The notes beneath the pieces were generated by a model, which saw nothing but the letters and a program-made list of their open reading frames with translations, did no database searches and was not told where the DNA came from. A DNA stretch of 16,443 bases, from positions 456-16,898 of the forward strand of contig DFYP01000084.1 of assembly GCA_002382645.1 (NCBI GenBank), written 5' to 3'. Below, one piece after another: positions 8,871 to 15,819 of the stretch. The position numbers were made by a program, and so were the translations under genes. Positions within the stretch are counted from its first letter, which is position 1, and each line of letters opens with the position of its first letter. This DNA comes from Desulfovibrio sp. UBA4079. GTDB taxonomy: Bacteria; Desulfobacterota; Desulfovibrionia; Desulfovibrionales; Desulfovibrionaceae.

Positions 8871-9527
8871 ATGGAAGTCCCTGTCGTCCGCAATGTGCTG
8901 GAGGCCAACGACCGCCTGGCCGAGACCCTGGCCGCCGCGTTCCGCGAAAAGAAGATCCTCTGCCTCAACCTGATGAGCTCCCCGGGCGCGGGCAAGACCA
9001 CGCTGCTCGAGCGCACCCTCACGGACTTGAAGGGCGAGTTCAAGATGGCGGTCATCGAGGGCGACCTCCAGACCGACAACGACGCCCGCCGGGTGGCCGC
9101 CACCGGGGCCCAGGCCGTGCAGGTCAACACCGAGGGCGGCTGCCACCTGGACGCGGGCATGGTCCTGGACGCGCTCAAGAGCATCAACCTCGACGGCCTG
9201 GACATCCTGTTCGTGGAGAACGTGGGCAACCTGGTCTGCCCGGCCGAGTTCAACCTGGGCGAGGACCACAAGATCTCGCTCCTCTCGGTCACCGAGGGCG
9301 ACGACAAGCCCGAGAAATACCCCCTCATGTTCCACATCTCCGCGGTCATGCTCCTGAACAAGACCGACCTGCTGCCCTACGTGGACTTCGACCTGGACCG
9401 GGCCGCGGCCCACGCCCGCAAGCTGAACAAGGACATCCGCGTGCTGCCGGTGTCCTGCAAGAACGGCGAGGGCCTGGACCAGTGGTACGACTGGCTGCGC
9501 AAGGCCCGGGCGGCCAAACGCGGCTAG
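8871..9527 (+). CDS. hypB: Hydrogenase nickel incorporation GTPase HypB
   Basis: A 218-aa SIMIBI-class GTPase that drives nickel insertion into [NiFe] hydrogenase with HypA. Visible motifs are P-loop SSPGAGKTT (36-44), EGDLQTDND (63-71), the ENVGN G3 region (116-120) and NKTD (163-166). The metal site between GTPase domains is represented by C91-H92 and C123. It lacks both the N-terminal CxxCGC nickel motif of E. coli HypB and the His-rich stretch of other homologues, so it is the minimal form. ATG 8871 has GAGGAG upstream. The stop TAG is immediately followed by a palindromic repeat, then a strong terminator, so hypAB appears to be a two-gene unit. Confidence 0.95.
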   Translation: MEVPVVRNVLEANDRLAETLAAAFREKKILCLNLMSSPGAGKTTLLERTLTDLKGEFKMAVIEGDLQTDNDARRVAATGAQAVQVNTEGGCHLDAGMVLDALKSINLDGLDILFVENVGNLVCPAEFNLGEDHKISLLSVTEGDDKPEKYPLMFHISAVMLLNKTDLLPYVDFDLDRAAAHARKLNKDIRVLPVSCKNGEGLDQWYDWLRKARAAKRG

Positions 9528-9650
9528 CAGGCCGTTGAAAAATCCGCGCTGGCGGCGTTGCCTCGAAAAACGCACACCCTCGCGTATGGGAGATACGCGT
9601 CGGCCGTGCGTTTTTTTCGCGCCTTGCCCTCGCATTTTTGGACCGGCCTG
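9528..9650. repeat. Large imperfect palindromic intergenic repeat (REP/MITE-like)
   Basis: A 123-nt imperfect inverted repeat begins at the base after the hypB stop. The outer arms are CAGGCCG and CGGCCTG. Inner matches include GAAAAATCCGCG against CTCGCATTTTTGG, and CGAAAAACGCAC against GTGCGTTTTTTTCG. The centre is a perfect hairpin, CGCGTAT-GGGAG-ATACGCG, at 9581-9599. No transposase is present. The architecture (GC/AT blocks, central CGCGTA hairpin) matches palindromic repeats I recall scattered between genes in Desulfovibrio and Geobacter relatives, but copy number cannot be seen from one window. Transcribed, it would fold into a long hairpin ahead of the terminator. Confidence 0.75.
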
Positions 9651-9675
9651 CGAAAGACGCTTCCCCGCCTTCCCT

Positions 9676-9702
9676 GGGCCGCCCTGAGGCGGCCCTTTTT
9701 TT
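9676..9702 (+). terminator. Rho-independent terminator of hypAB
   Basis: Perfect 8-bp stem GGGCCGCC / GGCGGCCC with CTGA loop (9684-9687), followed by seven T residues at 9696-9702. It lies 149 nt after the hypB stop, beyond the palindromic repeat, and separates hypAB from the DUF47-pit unit. Confidence 0.92.
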
Positions 9703-9752
9703 GCCCGCCCCTGGGCCCTTGGCCCTGCTCATTCCCCGCAGGGCATGGACAT

Positions 9753-9774
9753 TTGTGACGGTTGTGTTACCGTC
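9753..9774 (+). promoter_or_regulatory. Candidate operator upstream of DUF47-pit (dyad / Pho-box-like)
   Basis: Two overlapping patterns are seen. One is a perfect dyad, GACGGT-tgtgtt-ACCGTC, at 9757-9774. The other is a pair of similar heptamers, TTGTGAC (9753) and GTGTTAC (9764), at the 11-bp period of PhoB boxes, with about 4 and 5 of 7 bases matching the E. coli half-site CTGTCAT/C. A phosphate-regulated site would fit the genes downstream. The match is weak and the downstream promoter is not clear; an AT-rich stretch follows at 9793-9814. Confidence 0.35.
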
Positions 9775-9834
9775 CCCCCGACATACGCCGCGATTGCAAA
9801 TATTTTCAATAAATCCGACAGGTTGATTTTGTTA

Positions 9835-9855
9835 CGGACCGGCCGGCGCGGTCCG
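9835..9855 (+). other. Hairpin in the DUF47 leader
   Basis: Perfect 6-bp inverted repeat CGGACC / GGTCCG around GGCCGGCGC, ending about 7 nt before the ribosome site ACGGAGGG and 16 nt before the ATG. It may affect translation or mRNA stability. The following TTTCT is too short for a convincing terminator. Confidence 0.4.
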
Positions 9856-9871
9856 TTTCTACGGAGGGTCC

Positions 9872-10504
9872 ATGTCCTTCAGCCTCTTCCCGAAATCCCC
9901 CAAGTTCTTCGACCTGTTCCGCGAGCAGAACCGGACCATCGTGCAGGCCGCCACAGTCCTGGAGAAGATCGTCCAGGAGGCCGGAGACTGCGAGGAACGC
10001 TGCCAGACCGTGAACATGATCGAGGCCGAGGGCGACATCATCAACCGCAACATCGCCTATCAGCTCTCGACCACCTTCATCACGCCCATCGACCGCGAGG
10101 ACATCCACGAGATCAACGTCTCCCAGGAGGCCATCCTGAACCACATCCAGGCCGTGGCCTCGCGCATCGGGGTCTACGGCTTCACCCGGGTGCGCTTCCC
10201 GGCCCGGCGCATGGTGGCCAACCTGCGGGCCATGGTCACCGAGGTCGGGGTCATGCTCGGCAAGCTCGGCGGCAAGGAAGGGATCGAGCAGAACGTCCGC
10301 AGGGTCAAGGACTTCAAGAACGAGTGCGAGATGCTCCTGTTGAGCGGCCTGGCCGAGCTCTACGACACGGGCTCGGACACGGCCTGCACCAACCTCCTGG
10401 ACATCATGAAGTGGAACCACGTCTACGACCGCATCGACAAGGCCATCGGCCGCACCTGGGGCCTGGCCAAAGCCATCGAAGGAATCGTGCTCAAGAATGC
10501 CTGA
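9872..10504 (+). CDS. DUF47 / PhoU-like phosphate transport accessory protein
   Basis: A 210-aa soluble helical protein of the DUF47 (PhoU_div, Pit accessory) family. The family landmarks IEAEGDIINRNI (47-58) and FITPIDREDIHE (69-80) are clear; these acidic patches resemble the metal-binding motifs of PhoU. Members are nearly always next to Pit transporters and are thought to modulate low-affinity phosphate uptake. It ends 8 nt inside the pit gene (stop 10502-10504, pit ATG 10497), so the two are translationally coupled. The ATG has GGAGGG 5-6 nt upstream. The length is normal for the family. Confidence 0.9.
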   Translation: MSFSLFPKSPKFFDLFREQNRTIVQAATVLEKIVQEAGDCEERCQTVNMIEAEGDIINRNIAYQLSTTFITPIDREDIHEINVSQEAILNHIQAVASRIGVYGFTRVRFPARRMVANLRAMVTEVGVMLGKLGGKEGIEQNVRRVKDFKNECEMLLLSGLAELYDTGSDTACTNLLDIMKWNHVYDRIDKAIGRTWGLAKAIEGIVLKNA

Positions 10505-11528
10505 TCCGTTCGTCATCCTGATAGCCGTGGTCCTGGTGGCCCTGGTCTTCGACTTCACCAACGGAGCCCACGACTCGGCCAACGCCATCGCCACCATTGT
10601 CTCCACCAAGGTCCTCTCGCCCCGGACCGCGGTGCTCATGGCCGCGGTGCTCAACCTGGCCGGGGCCTTCGTGGGCACCAAGGTGGCCCACACCATCGGC
10701 TCGGGCATCGTGCACCCGGACATGGTCCGGGGCTGCCAGGCCCTGACCCTGGCCGCTTTAGGCGGGGCCATCTTCTGGAACCTGCTCACCTGGTACCTGG
10801 GCCTGCCCTCGTCCAGCTCCCACGCCCTCATCGGCGGGCTCATGGGCTCGGCCGTGGCCTACGGCGGGTTCAACACCCTGCACTACGCCTCCATCGCCGA
10901 AAAGATCCTCCTGCCCCTGGTGCTCTCGCCCCTGGCGGGCTTCCTCTCCGGCTACCTGCTCATGCTCGGGCTGTCCTGGAGCTTCCGCCGCGCCCACCCC
11001 ACCAAGGTGAACACCAGCTTCCGCAAGCTCCAGATCGTGTCCTCGGCCCTCATGGCCACCAGCCACGGCATGAACGACGCCCAGAAGACCATGGGCATCA
11101 TCACCCTGGCCCTGTTCGTGGGGCACCAGATCACCGACCTCACCGTGCCCTTCTGGGTCAAGCTGGCCTGCGCCATGGCCATGGCCATGGGCACGGCCAT
11201 GGGCGGCTGGAAGATCGTCAAGACCATGGGCCACAAGATCTTCAAGCTGGAGGCCGTGCACGGCTGCGCGGCCGAGACCTCGGCGGCCCTGGTCATCACG
11301 GGGGCCTCGCTGGTCGGCGCGCCCATCAGCACCACCCACACCATTTCCACCGCCGTGCTCGGCGTGGGCTCCTCCAAGCGGCTCTCGGCCGTGCGCTGGG
11401 GCATCGCCGGAAACATGGTGGTGGCCTGGGTCCTGACCCTCCCGGCCGCGGCCGTGGTGGCGGCCATCTGCTTCGAGCTCCTGCGGCTGCTCGGCCTGGC
11501 CACCGTGGCCGGGGCCCCGCTGCCCTGA
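10497..11528 (+). CDS. pit: Inorganic phosphate transporter, PiT family
   Basis: A 343-aa inner-membrane protein with about ten hydrophobic segments. The duplicated PiT signatures are intact: FDFTNGAHDSANAIAT (18-33) in the N-terminal half and ATSHGMNDAQKTMG (187-200) in the C-terminal half. The paired loops GLPSSSSHALIGG (102-114) and GAPISTTHTISTAVLG (274-289) are also present. PiT proteins carry phosphate, often as a metal-phosphate complex, driven by protons or sodium. The short cytoplasmic linker between halves is typical of prokaryotic Pit. It overlaps the upstream DUF47 gene by 8 nt. The coupling ion is not readable. Confidence 0.94.
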   Translation: MPDPFVILIAVVLVALVFDFTNGAHDSANAIATIVSTKVLSPRTAVLMAAVLNLAGAFVGTKVAHTIGSGIVHPDMVRGCQALTLAALGGAIFWNLLTWYLGLPSSSSHALIGGLMGSAVAYGGFNTLHYASIAEKILLPLVLSPLAGFLSGYLLMLGLSWSFRRAHPTKVNTSFRKLQIVSSALMATSHGMNDAQKTMGIITLALFVGHQITDLTVPFWVKLACAMAMAMGTAMGGWKIVKTMGHKIFKLEAVHGCAAETSAALVITGASLVGAPISTTHTISTAVLGVGSSKRLSAVRWGIAGNMVVAWVLTLPAAAVVAAICFELLRLLGLATVAGAPLP

Positions 11529-11550
11529 TCCCCGAGCGCGCGGCTCGTGT

Positions 11551-11578
11551 TTGACATTTCCCGTCAGGGCGTTATCTG
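11551..11578 (+). promoter_or_regulatory. Candidate sigma-70 promoter for mrp
   Basis: A consensus -35 box TTGACA at 11551-11556 is followed after 16 nt by a weak -10, TATCTG (11573-11578). It is 46 nt upstream of the mrp start and in the only intergenic gap between pit and mrp. The -35 match is perfect; the -10 matches only three or so positions. Confidence 0.4.
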
Positions 11579-11581
11579 AAA

Positions 11582-11600
11582 GGGCCGGTCACACCGGCCC
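11582..11600 (+). other. Hairpin between pit and mrp (leader structure or weak terminator)
   Basis: Perfect 7-bp stem GGGCCGG / CCGGCCC with TCACA loop, followed by ATTTCATTTC and then the mrp ribosome site AAGGAG. The tail is T-rich but interrupted, so termination of the pit transcript would be partial at best. If the TTGACA promoter is real, the hairpin lies at the very 5' end of the mrp mRNA. Confidence 0.5.
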
Positions 11601-11623
11601 ATTTCATTTCAAGGAGTGATCCC

Positions 11624-12481
11624 ATGAGCGATTCCTGCAAGAGTTGTCCCTCGTCCGGCTCGGGCTGCAAGCCCGAAACCTGCGGCGAGAAGCCCGAAGA
11701 CCTCAAGCTCAAGAAGAACCTCGGCCGCATCAAGCACAAGCTCGTGGTCATGTCCGGCAAGGGCGGCGTGGGCAAGAGCACCGTGGCCGCCAACATCGCC
11801 GTGGCCCTGGCCCTGGCCGGCAGAAAGGTCGGGCTCCTGGACGTGGACGTGCACGGCCCGAGCCTGCCCCGGCTCCTGGCCATGGACGGCCAGAAGCCGC
11901 ACATCGGCGACGAGGTCATCGAGCCCATCGCCTGGAGCCGCGAACTCTCGGTCATGTCCCTGGGCTTCATGATCCCGGACAAGGAACAGGCCGTAATCTG
12001 GCGCGGACCCGTGAAGATGGGCCTGATCCGCCAGTTCCTCCAGGACGTGGCCTGGGGCGACCTGGACTTCCTGGTGGTGGACTGCCCTCCGGGCACCGGC
12101 GACGAGCCCCTGACCACGCTCCAGCTCCTGGGCCCCGAGGCCTACGCCGTGGTCGTGACCACGCCCCAGGGCGTGGCCGTGGACGACGTGCGGCGCTCGG
12201 TGTCCTTCGTGCGCCAGGTGGGCAACCAGGTCTTCGGCATCGTGGAGAACATGAGCGGCTTCGTCTGCCCCGGCTGCGGCCAGACCCACGACATCTTCAC
12301 CAAGGGCGGCGGCGAGAACCTGGCCCGGGAAATGAACGTGCGCTTCCTGGGCCGCATCCCCCTGGACGCCGAGGTGGTGCGCTCCGGCGACGAGGGCTTC
12401 CCGTTCATGAAGGTCCACGGCGACACGCCCACGGGCAAGGCGCTCAAGGCCATCATCGAGCCCATGCTGGCCCTGGGCTAG
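11624..12481 (+). CDS. mrp: Mrp/NBP35-family Fe-S cluster carrier ATPase
   Basis: A 285-aa deviant-Walker P-loop ATPase of the Mrp/NBP35/ApbC family, which carries and transfers [4Fe-4S] clusters in the cytoplasm. The Walker A-type motif GKGGVGKST is at 45-53, DVDVHGPS at 73-80, and VVDCPPGTGDE at 151-161. The conserved C-terminal bridging pair CPGC (C215, C218) is present. An N-terminal cluster C5-x2-C8-x6-C15-x4-C20 resembles the NBP35-type ferredoxin-like extension rather than the short ApbC N-terminus, so the protein may hold a second cluster. The N-terminal DUF59 domain of some Mrp proteins is missing. The ribosome site AAGGAG lies 7 nt before the ATG. It appears monocistronic, ending in a strong terminator. 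Confidence 0.92.
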   Translation: MSDSCKSCPSSGSGCKPETCGEKPEDLKLKKNLGRIKHKLVVMSGKGGVGKSTVAANIAVALALAGRKVGLLDVDVHGPSLPRLLAMDGQKPHIGDEVIEPIAWSRELSVMSLGFMIPDKEQAVIWRGPVKMGLIRQFLQDVAWGDLDFLVVDCPPGTGDEPLTTLQLLGPEAYAVVVTTPQGVAVDDVRRSVSFVRQVGNQVFGIVENMSGFVCPGCGQTHDIFTKGGGENLAREMNVRFLGRIPLDAEVVRSGDEGFPFMKVHGDTPTGKALKAIIEPMLALG

Positions 12482-12501
12482 CCGACATCTGCAAAAAGAA
12501 A

Positions 12502-12525
12502 GGCGGGCCAAGGCCCGCCTTTTTT
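12502..12525. terminator. Bidirectional terminator between mrp and the histidine kinase gene
   Basis: Stem GGCGGGC / GCCCGCC with loop CAAG, followed by six T residues on the plus strand. The preceding AAAAAGAAA gives TTTCTTTTT on the minus strand. The two convergent genes share this structure, and the kinase stop codon touches the T-run. Confidence 0.9.
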
Positions 12526-14318
12526 CATGCCGTGATCTTGGAATCCGGCGGCGCGGCCCTGAGCCGGACGCGGAAGTCCGCGCCCTCGGCCCCGGCCCCG
12601 GATTCGGCCAGGCGGATCTCGCCGCCGAAGTTCTGGACGATCTGGCGGCAGATGGCCAGGCCGAGGCCCGCGCTGCCGTTCTTGTCCACGGCGTTCTGGT
12701 CCACCCGGAAGAAGCGCTCGAAGATCTTTTCCCGGTACTCCGCAGGCACGCCCGGGCCCTGGTCGCGCACCGAAAACTCCACCCAGTCCGGCCCGGCCTG
12801 GGCCGCGAGGGTCACGGTCCCGCCCCGGGGGCTGTGGCGCAGGGCGTTGCCCAGGAGGTTATGGAAGATCTCCAGGAGCCCCTGGGCCTCGGCCAGCACG
12901 GGCACGGGGTCCTCGGGCAGCAGGCTCTTCATCTGCACGCCCCGCTCCGTGGCCGAGGGTCCCAGGTCGGCCAGGGCCTCCTCGGCCACGAGCACGGCGT
13001 CCACCCCGGCGAGCCGCTGGCTCCGCCCGGCCTCCTCGGAGCGGGCCAGGGCCAGCATGGCCGTGAGCACGCCCTCCATGTGCCGGGCGTTGCGGGCGAT
13101 GGTCGAGAGGAACTTGTCCCGGGTGCCCGGGTCCTCGGGCGCGGCGTCGCGCAGGGTCTCGGCATAGCCCCGGATGCTCGTGAGCGGGGTGCGCAGCTGG
13201 TGCGAGACATTGGTCACGAAGTCGCGCAGGGTCCGCTCGCTGCGGCGCAGGGCGCTCACGTCGTGGAACACCAGGACCACCCGGCGCTCGCCGCCGGGCG
13301 CGGCAAAGGGCATGACGCTCACGCGCAGCTGCCGCTCCCCGGGCAGGTCCAGGGAGAGTTCGCGGCGCGCGCCCTCGGGATCGGCCAGCACGCCCAGGAC
13401 CGCGTCCTGGATCTCCACCCGCCGGGTCAGCTCGAGCACGGTCTTGCCCGGGGCGGTGAACGGCAGGGGCAGGATCTCGTTCATGGCCCGGTTGAAGGTC
13501 AAGAGCCGGCCCTGGGCGTCCAGGACCATGACCCCCTCGGCCAGGCCCTCGAACATGGCCTTGAGCTGCTCCCGCTGGGTCTCGATGGTCGAGACGTGGC
13601 GCTCGATGCTCCCGGCCATGGCGTTGACCGCCTCGGCCAGGGGCCGGAACTCGCCGCCGGGCGCGGCCCAGAGCCGGTCCTGGTAGCGGCCCGCGCCAAT
13701 GGCCGTGGCCCGCTCGGCGAACGAGCGCACGCTCCTGCTCAGGCTGCGGGTCAAGAGCCAGGAAAGCACCAGGACCAGGGCCAGGGCCGAGAGAAAGCCC
13801 CAAAGCAGGCCGTTGCGCACCAGGCCGAGCCGGGAGCGCACCTCGGAAACCGGAATGGCCACGCGCAGCACGCCCGCGGGCAGGGCCCCGGCGGCCTGCA
13901 CCCTCTGCGCGGCGTAGAGCATGTCCTTCTTGAGCGTGGCGCTGTAGCGGATGTCCAGGCCGTGGCCGGTGTCCTCGGCCTCGGCCACCTCGGGGCGGCC
14001 GGAGTGGTCGTCCAGGCGCTCCAGGTCCTCGAAGCGCACGTCCGAATCGGCCAGGACCCGGCCCTTGACGATGACCGAGACGCGCACGCCGGAGCGCGCG
14101 CCCAGGGCCTGAACCCAGGCCTCGAAATGGGCGGGATCGACAAAGGCGGGATGGTCGGAGAGCAGCCAGCGGACGCTCTCCAGGTGGCGGGAGGCGCGCT
14201 GCTCGGCCTCGGTGACCAGCTCCCGCTCCACCCAGGACAGGGAGAAGGCGAACAGGCCCAGGAGCACGAGAAGCACACCCCAGCCCCAGAACAGGATGCG
14301 GGCCCGGAAGGAATGCAT
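12525..14318 (-). CDS. Membrane sensor histidine kinase (PhoR-like: sensor-HAMP-PAS-HisKA-HATPase)
   Basis: A 597-aa two-component sensor kinase. Domain order is TM1 (about 8-26), periplasmic sensor (about 30-168), TM2 (about 169-189), HAMP (190-242), PAS-like (245-357), HisKA with phosphoacceptor H373 in VSHQLRTPLTSIRGYAETL, then HATPase with N491 in NLLGNALRH, DQGPG (519-523) and GSAGLGLA (548-555). The residue after the catalytic His is Gln, where most HisKA proteins have Glu or Asp. ATG 14318 is chosen because GGAGGTG lies just upstream; a TTG at 14342 would add eight residues with no such site. No response regulator is adjacent, so it is an orphan. The architecture resembles PhoR, and a phosphate operon lies beyond mrp, but the signal is unknown. 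Confidence 0.9.
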   Translation of the reverse strand: MHSFRARILFWGWGVLLVLLGLFAFSLSWVERELVTEAEQRASRHLESVRWLLSDHPAFVDPAHFEAWVQALGARSGVRVSVIVKGRVLADSDVRFEDLERLDDHSGRPEVAEAEDTGHGLDIRYSATLKKDMLYAAQRVQAAGALPAGVLRVAIPVSEVRSRLGLVRNGLLWGFLSALALVLVLSWLLTRSLSRSVRSFAERATAIGAGRYQDRLWAAPGGEFRPLAEAVNAMAGSIERHVSTIETQREQLKAMFEGLAEGVMVLDAQGRLLTFNRAMNEILPLPFTAPGKTVLELTRRVEIQDAVLGVLADPEGARRELSLDLPGERQLRVSVMPFAAPGGERRVVLVFHDVSALRRSERTLRDFVTNVSHQLRTPLTSIRGYAETLRDAAPEDPGTRDKFLSTIARNARHMEGVLTAMLALARSEEAGRSQRLAGVDAVLVAEEALADLGPSATERGVQMKSLLPEDPVPVLAEAQGLLEIFHNLLGNALRHSPRGGTVTLAAQAGPDWVEFSVRDQGPGVPAEYREKIFERFFRVDQNAVDKNGSAGLGLAICRQIVQNFGGEIRLAESGAGAEGADFRVRLRAAPPDSKITA

Positions 14319-14397
14319 GGTCACCTCCGAAGAGTCCGGCAAAGGGTCTGAACCCTGCCTAGCACGGGTCCGGGCCGCCTGCCACCACCACCGGAAG

Positions 14398-14595
14398 CTA
14401 AAAACCGCTCATGCAGTCATAAAGCTCCTGGCTGACCTCCACGCGCACGCGGCCGCCCTCTTCGGTGACCCGCACGTTCAACTCCGGCACCAGGGCCATG
14501 TCCTCGGCCACGGACTGCCACTTGGCCAGCAGGACCTGGGCCTCGCCCGGCTCGGCCTGCACGTTCTCGGCCAGGACCCATTCGTTCTCGCTCAT
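14398..14595 (-). CDS. Small protein of unknown function (65 aa)
   Basis: I do not recognise this family. It is a 65-aa acidic soluble protein, without membrane segment or signal peptide, with a single Cys (C61) near the C-terminus (ELYDCMSGF). The second half (LNVRVTEEGGRVRVEVSQELYD) alternates in a way that suggests two beta strands and a helix. Codon use matches the neighbours and a GAGAGGG ribosome site lies 6 nt before the ATG. It starts 11 nt after the alr stop, so it is probably translated in the mutL-alr transcript. These features support a real gene, but there is no functional evidence. Confidence 0.65.
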   Translation of the reverse strand: MSENEWVLAENVQAEPGEAQVLLAKWQSVAEDMALVPELNVRVTEEGGRVRVEVSQELYDCMSGF

Positions 14596-14606
14596 GCTTG
14601 TCCCTC

Positions 14607-15725
14607 TCAGACGTATTCCCGCCGGTTCAGGCCCAGCAGGCAGAAGACTTCATAGGTGATGGTGCCCCACCAGGCGGCCAGTTCCTCGGGCGTGATGGGG
14701 GCGCCTTCGCCGCCCAGGAGCCAGGCGAAATCCCCGGGCTTGGTCTCGGGGAGATTGGTGACGTCCACGGCCGTGAGCTGCATGCAGATGCGGCCCAGGA
14801 TGCGGGCCCGCCCGCCGTTCACGACCATCTCGGCCTTGTTGGACAGGCCCCGGCTGTAGCCGTCGGCGTAGCCCGCGGCCACGATGGCCACGGTCATGTT
14901 CTTCTTGGCCGTGAAGGTGCCGCCGTAGCTGATGGACCGGCCCTTCTTGAGCGGGTGCACGGCCACGATCGGGGCGCGCACCTCCATGGCCGGAACCAGG
15001 CCCTGGCCCGCCTTGGCCAGCTTGGTGCCCAGGAACGGATTGCAGCCGTAGAGCGCGATGCCCGCGCGCTGGTTCTGGTGGTGCAGCTTCTTGTGGGCCA
15101 GGATGGCCGCGGAATTGGCCAGGCTGCCCTCCACGGCGTGGCCGGCCTTGGTCAGGGCCTTGAGGATGCGGGCAAAGGACGCGCCCTGCTCGGTGGTGGC
15201 TTCGGCCCGCTTCAGGTCGTCGGCCGAGGCCAGGTGCGAGCTGGCCATGACCGGCTTGACCCCGGGCAGGGCCTTGAGCCGGGGCAGAAGCGCCTCCAGG
15301 TCCGCCTCGGTGAAGCCCAGGCGGGCCATGCCCGTGTCGAACTTGAGGCACACGGGCAGGGGGCGGCCCCACTGGGAGGCGCGGCGTCCGGCCTCCTCCA
15401 GCTGGCCGAAGTCGGCCACGTAGGGCAGGATGTTCTGGTCGAACAGGGCGTCGTACTCCTCGGGGTCCAGGGGGCCCAGCAGGGAGACGATGCGGCCGGT
15501 GCAGCCCGAGAGCCGCAGCTTGACGCCCTCCTCCACCGTGCCCACGGCGAAGGTCTCGGCCCCGGCCTGGGCCAGGACCCGGGCCACCTGCACCAGGCCG
15601 TGGCCGTAGGCGTCGGCCTTGATCACCGGAATGACCTTGCCCCCCAGCTTGGAGAGCAGACGGTAGTTGGCCACGATGCGGTCCAGGCGGACGCGGGTGC
15701 GCAGCTTATTGTAGGTGATGGTCAT
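14607..15725 (-). CDS. alr: Alanine racemase
   Basis: A 372-aa fold-type III PLP enzyme that interconverts L- and D-alanine for peptidoglycan. The PLP lysine is K36 in VIKADAYGHG (34-43). The second catalytic base is Tyr267 in ISYGGTF. The FDTGMARLGF segment (129-138) and QRAGIALYG (219-227) carry the conserved Arg and Tyr that hold the cofactor. The GRICMQ motif (311-316) has Gln where most Alr proteins have Asp (CMD). The length is normal. ATG 15723-15725 has only a weak GAGG site. It lies between mutL (94-nt gap with a hairpin) and the 65-aa gene, probably in one transcript. Confidence 0.93.
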   Translation of the reverse strand: MTITYNKLRTRVRLDRIVANYRLLSKLGGKVIPVIKADAYGHGLVQVARVLAQAGAETFAVGTVEEGVKLRLSGCTGRIVSLLGPLDPEEYDALFDQNILPYVADFGQLEEAGRRASQWGRPLPVCLKFDTGMARLGFTEADLEALLPRLKALPGVKPVMASSHLASADDLKRAEATTEQGASFARILKALTKAGHAVEGSLANSAAILAHKKLHHQNQRAGIALYGCNPFLGTKLAKAGQGLVPAMEVRAPIVAVHPLKKGRSISYGGTFTAKKNMTVAIVAAGYADGYSRGLSNKAEMVVNGGRARILGRICMQLTAVDVTNLPETKPGDFAWLLGGEGAPITPEELAAWWGTITYEVFCLLGLNRREYV

Positions 15726-15769
15726 GTGCGGCCTCGCTGTTCAGGGCTTGCGGGGGTGCGTGCGCTGCG

Positions 15770-15793
15770 GACGGGTCCGAGCCGGAACCCGTC
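15770..15793. other. Hairpin between mutL and alr
   Basis: Inverted repeat GACGGG / CCCGTC extended inward by TCCG / CGGA around a 3-nt loop, with one bulged base, giving about 10 bp. No T-run follows in either direction, so it is not a canonical Rho-independent terminator. It could be an mRNA processing or stability element. Confidence 0.4.
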
Positions 15794-15819
15794 GCGAAAA
15801 CACTGCCGGTCCTCTGCCG

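Noticed and set aside
8328..9635. A 435-aa minus-strand frame opposite hypA-hypB
   Set aside because: It is a shadow of hypAB, which have complete functional motifs; composition is low-complexity and there is no ribosome site.
11644..13167. A 507-aa plus-strand frame overlapping mrp and running through the terminator into the kinase gene
   Set aside because: It is out of frame with mrp, crosses a strong terminator, and has the Arg/Pro/Gly-rich composition of shifted-frame translation.
14343..14356. Small hairpin (AGGGT/ACCCT) between the 65-aa gene and the kinase gene
   Set aside because: Only 5 bp with a weak T tail on the minus strand; not enough to call a terminator.
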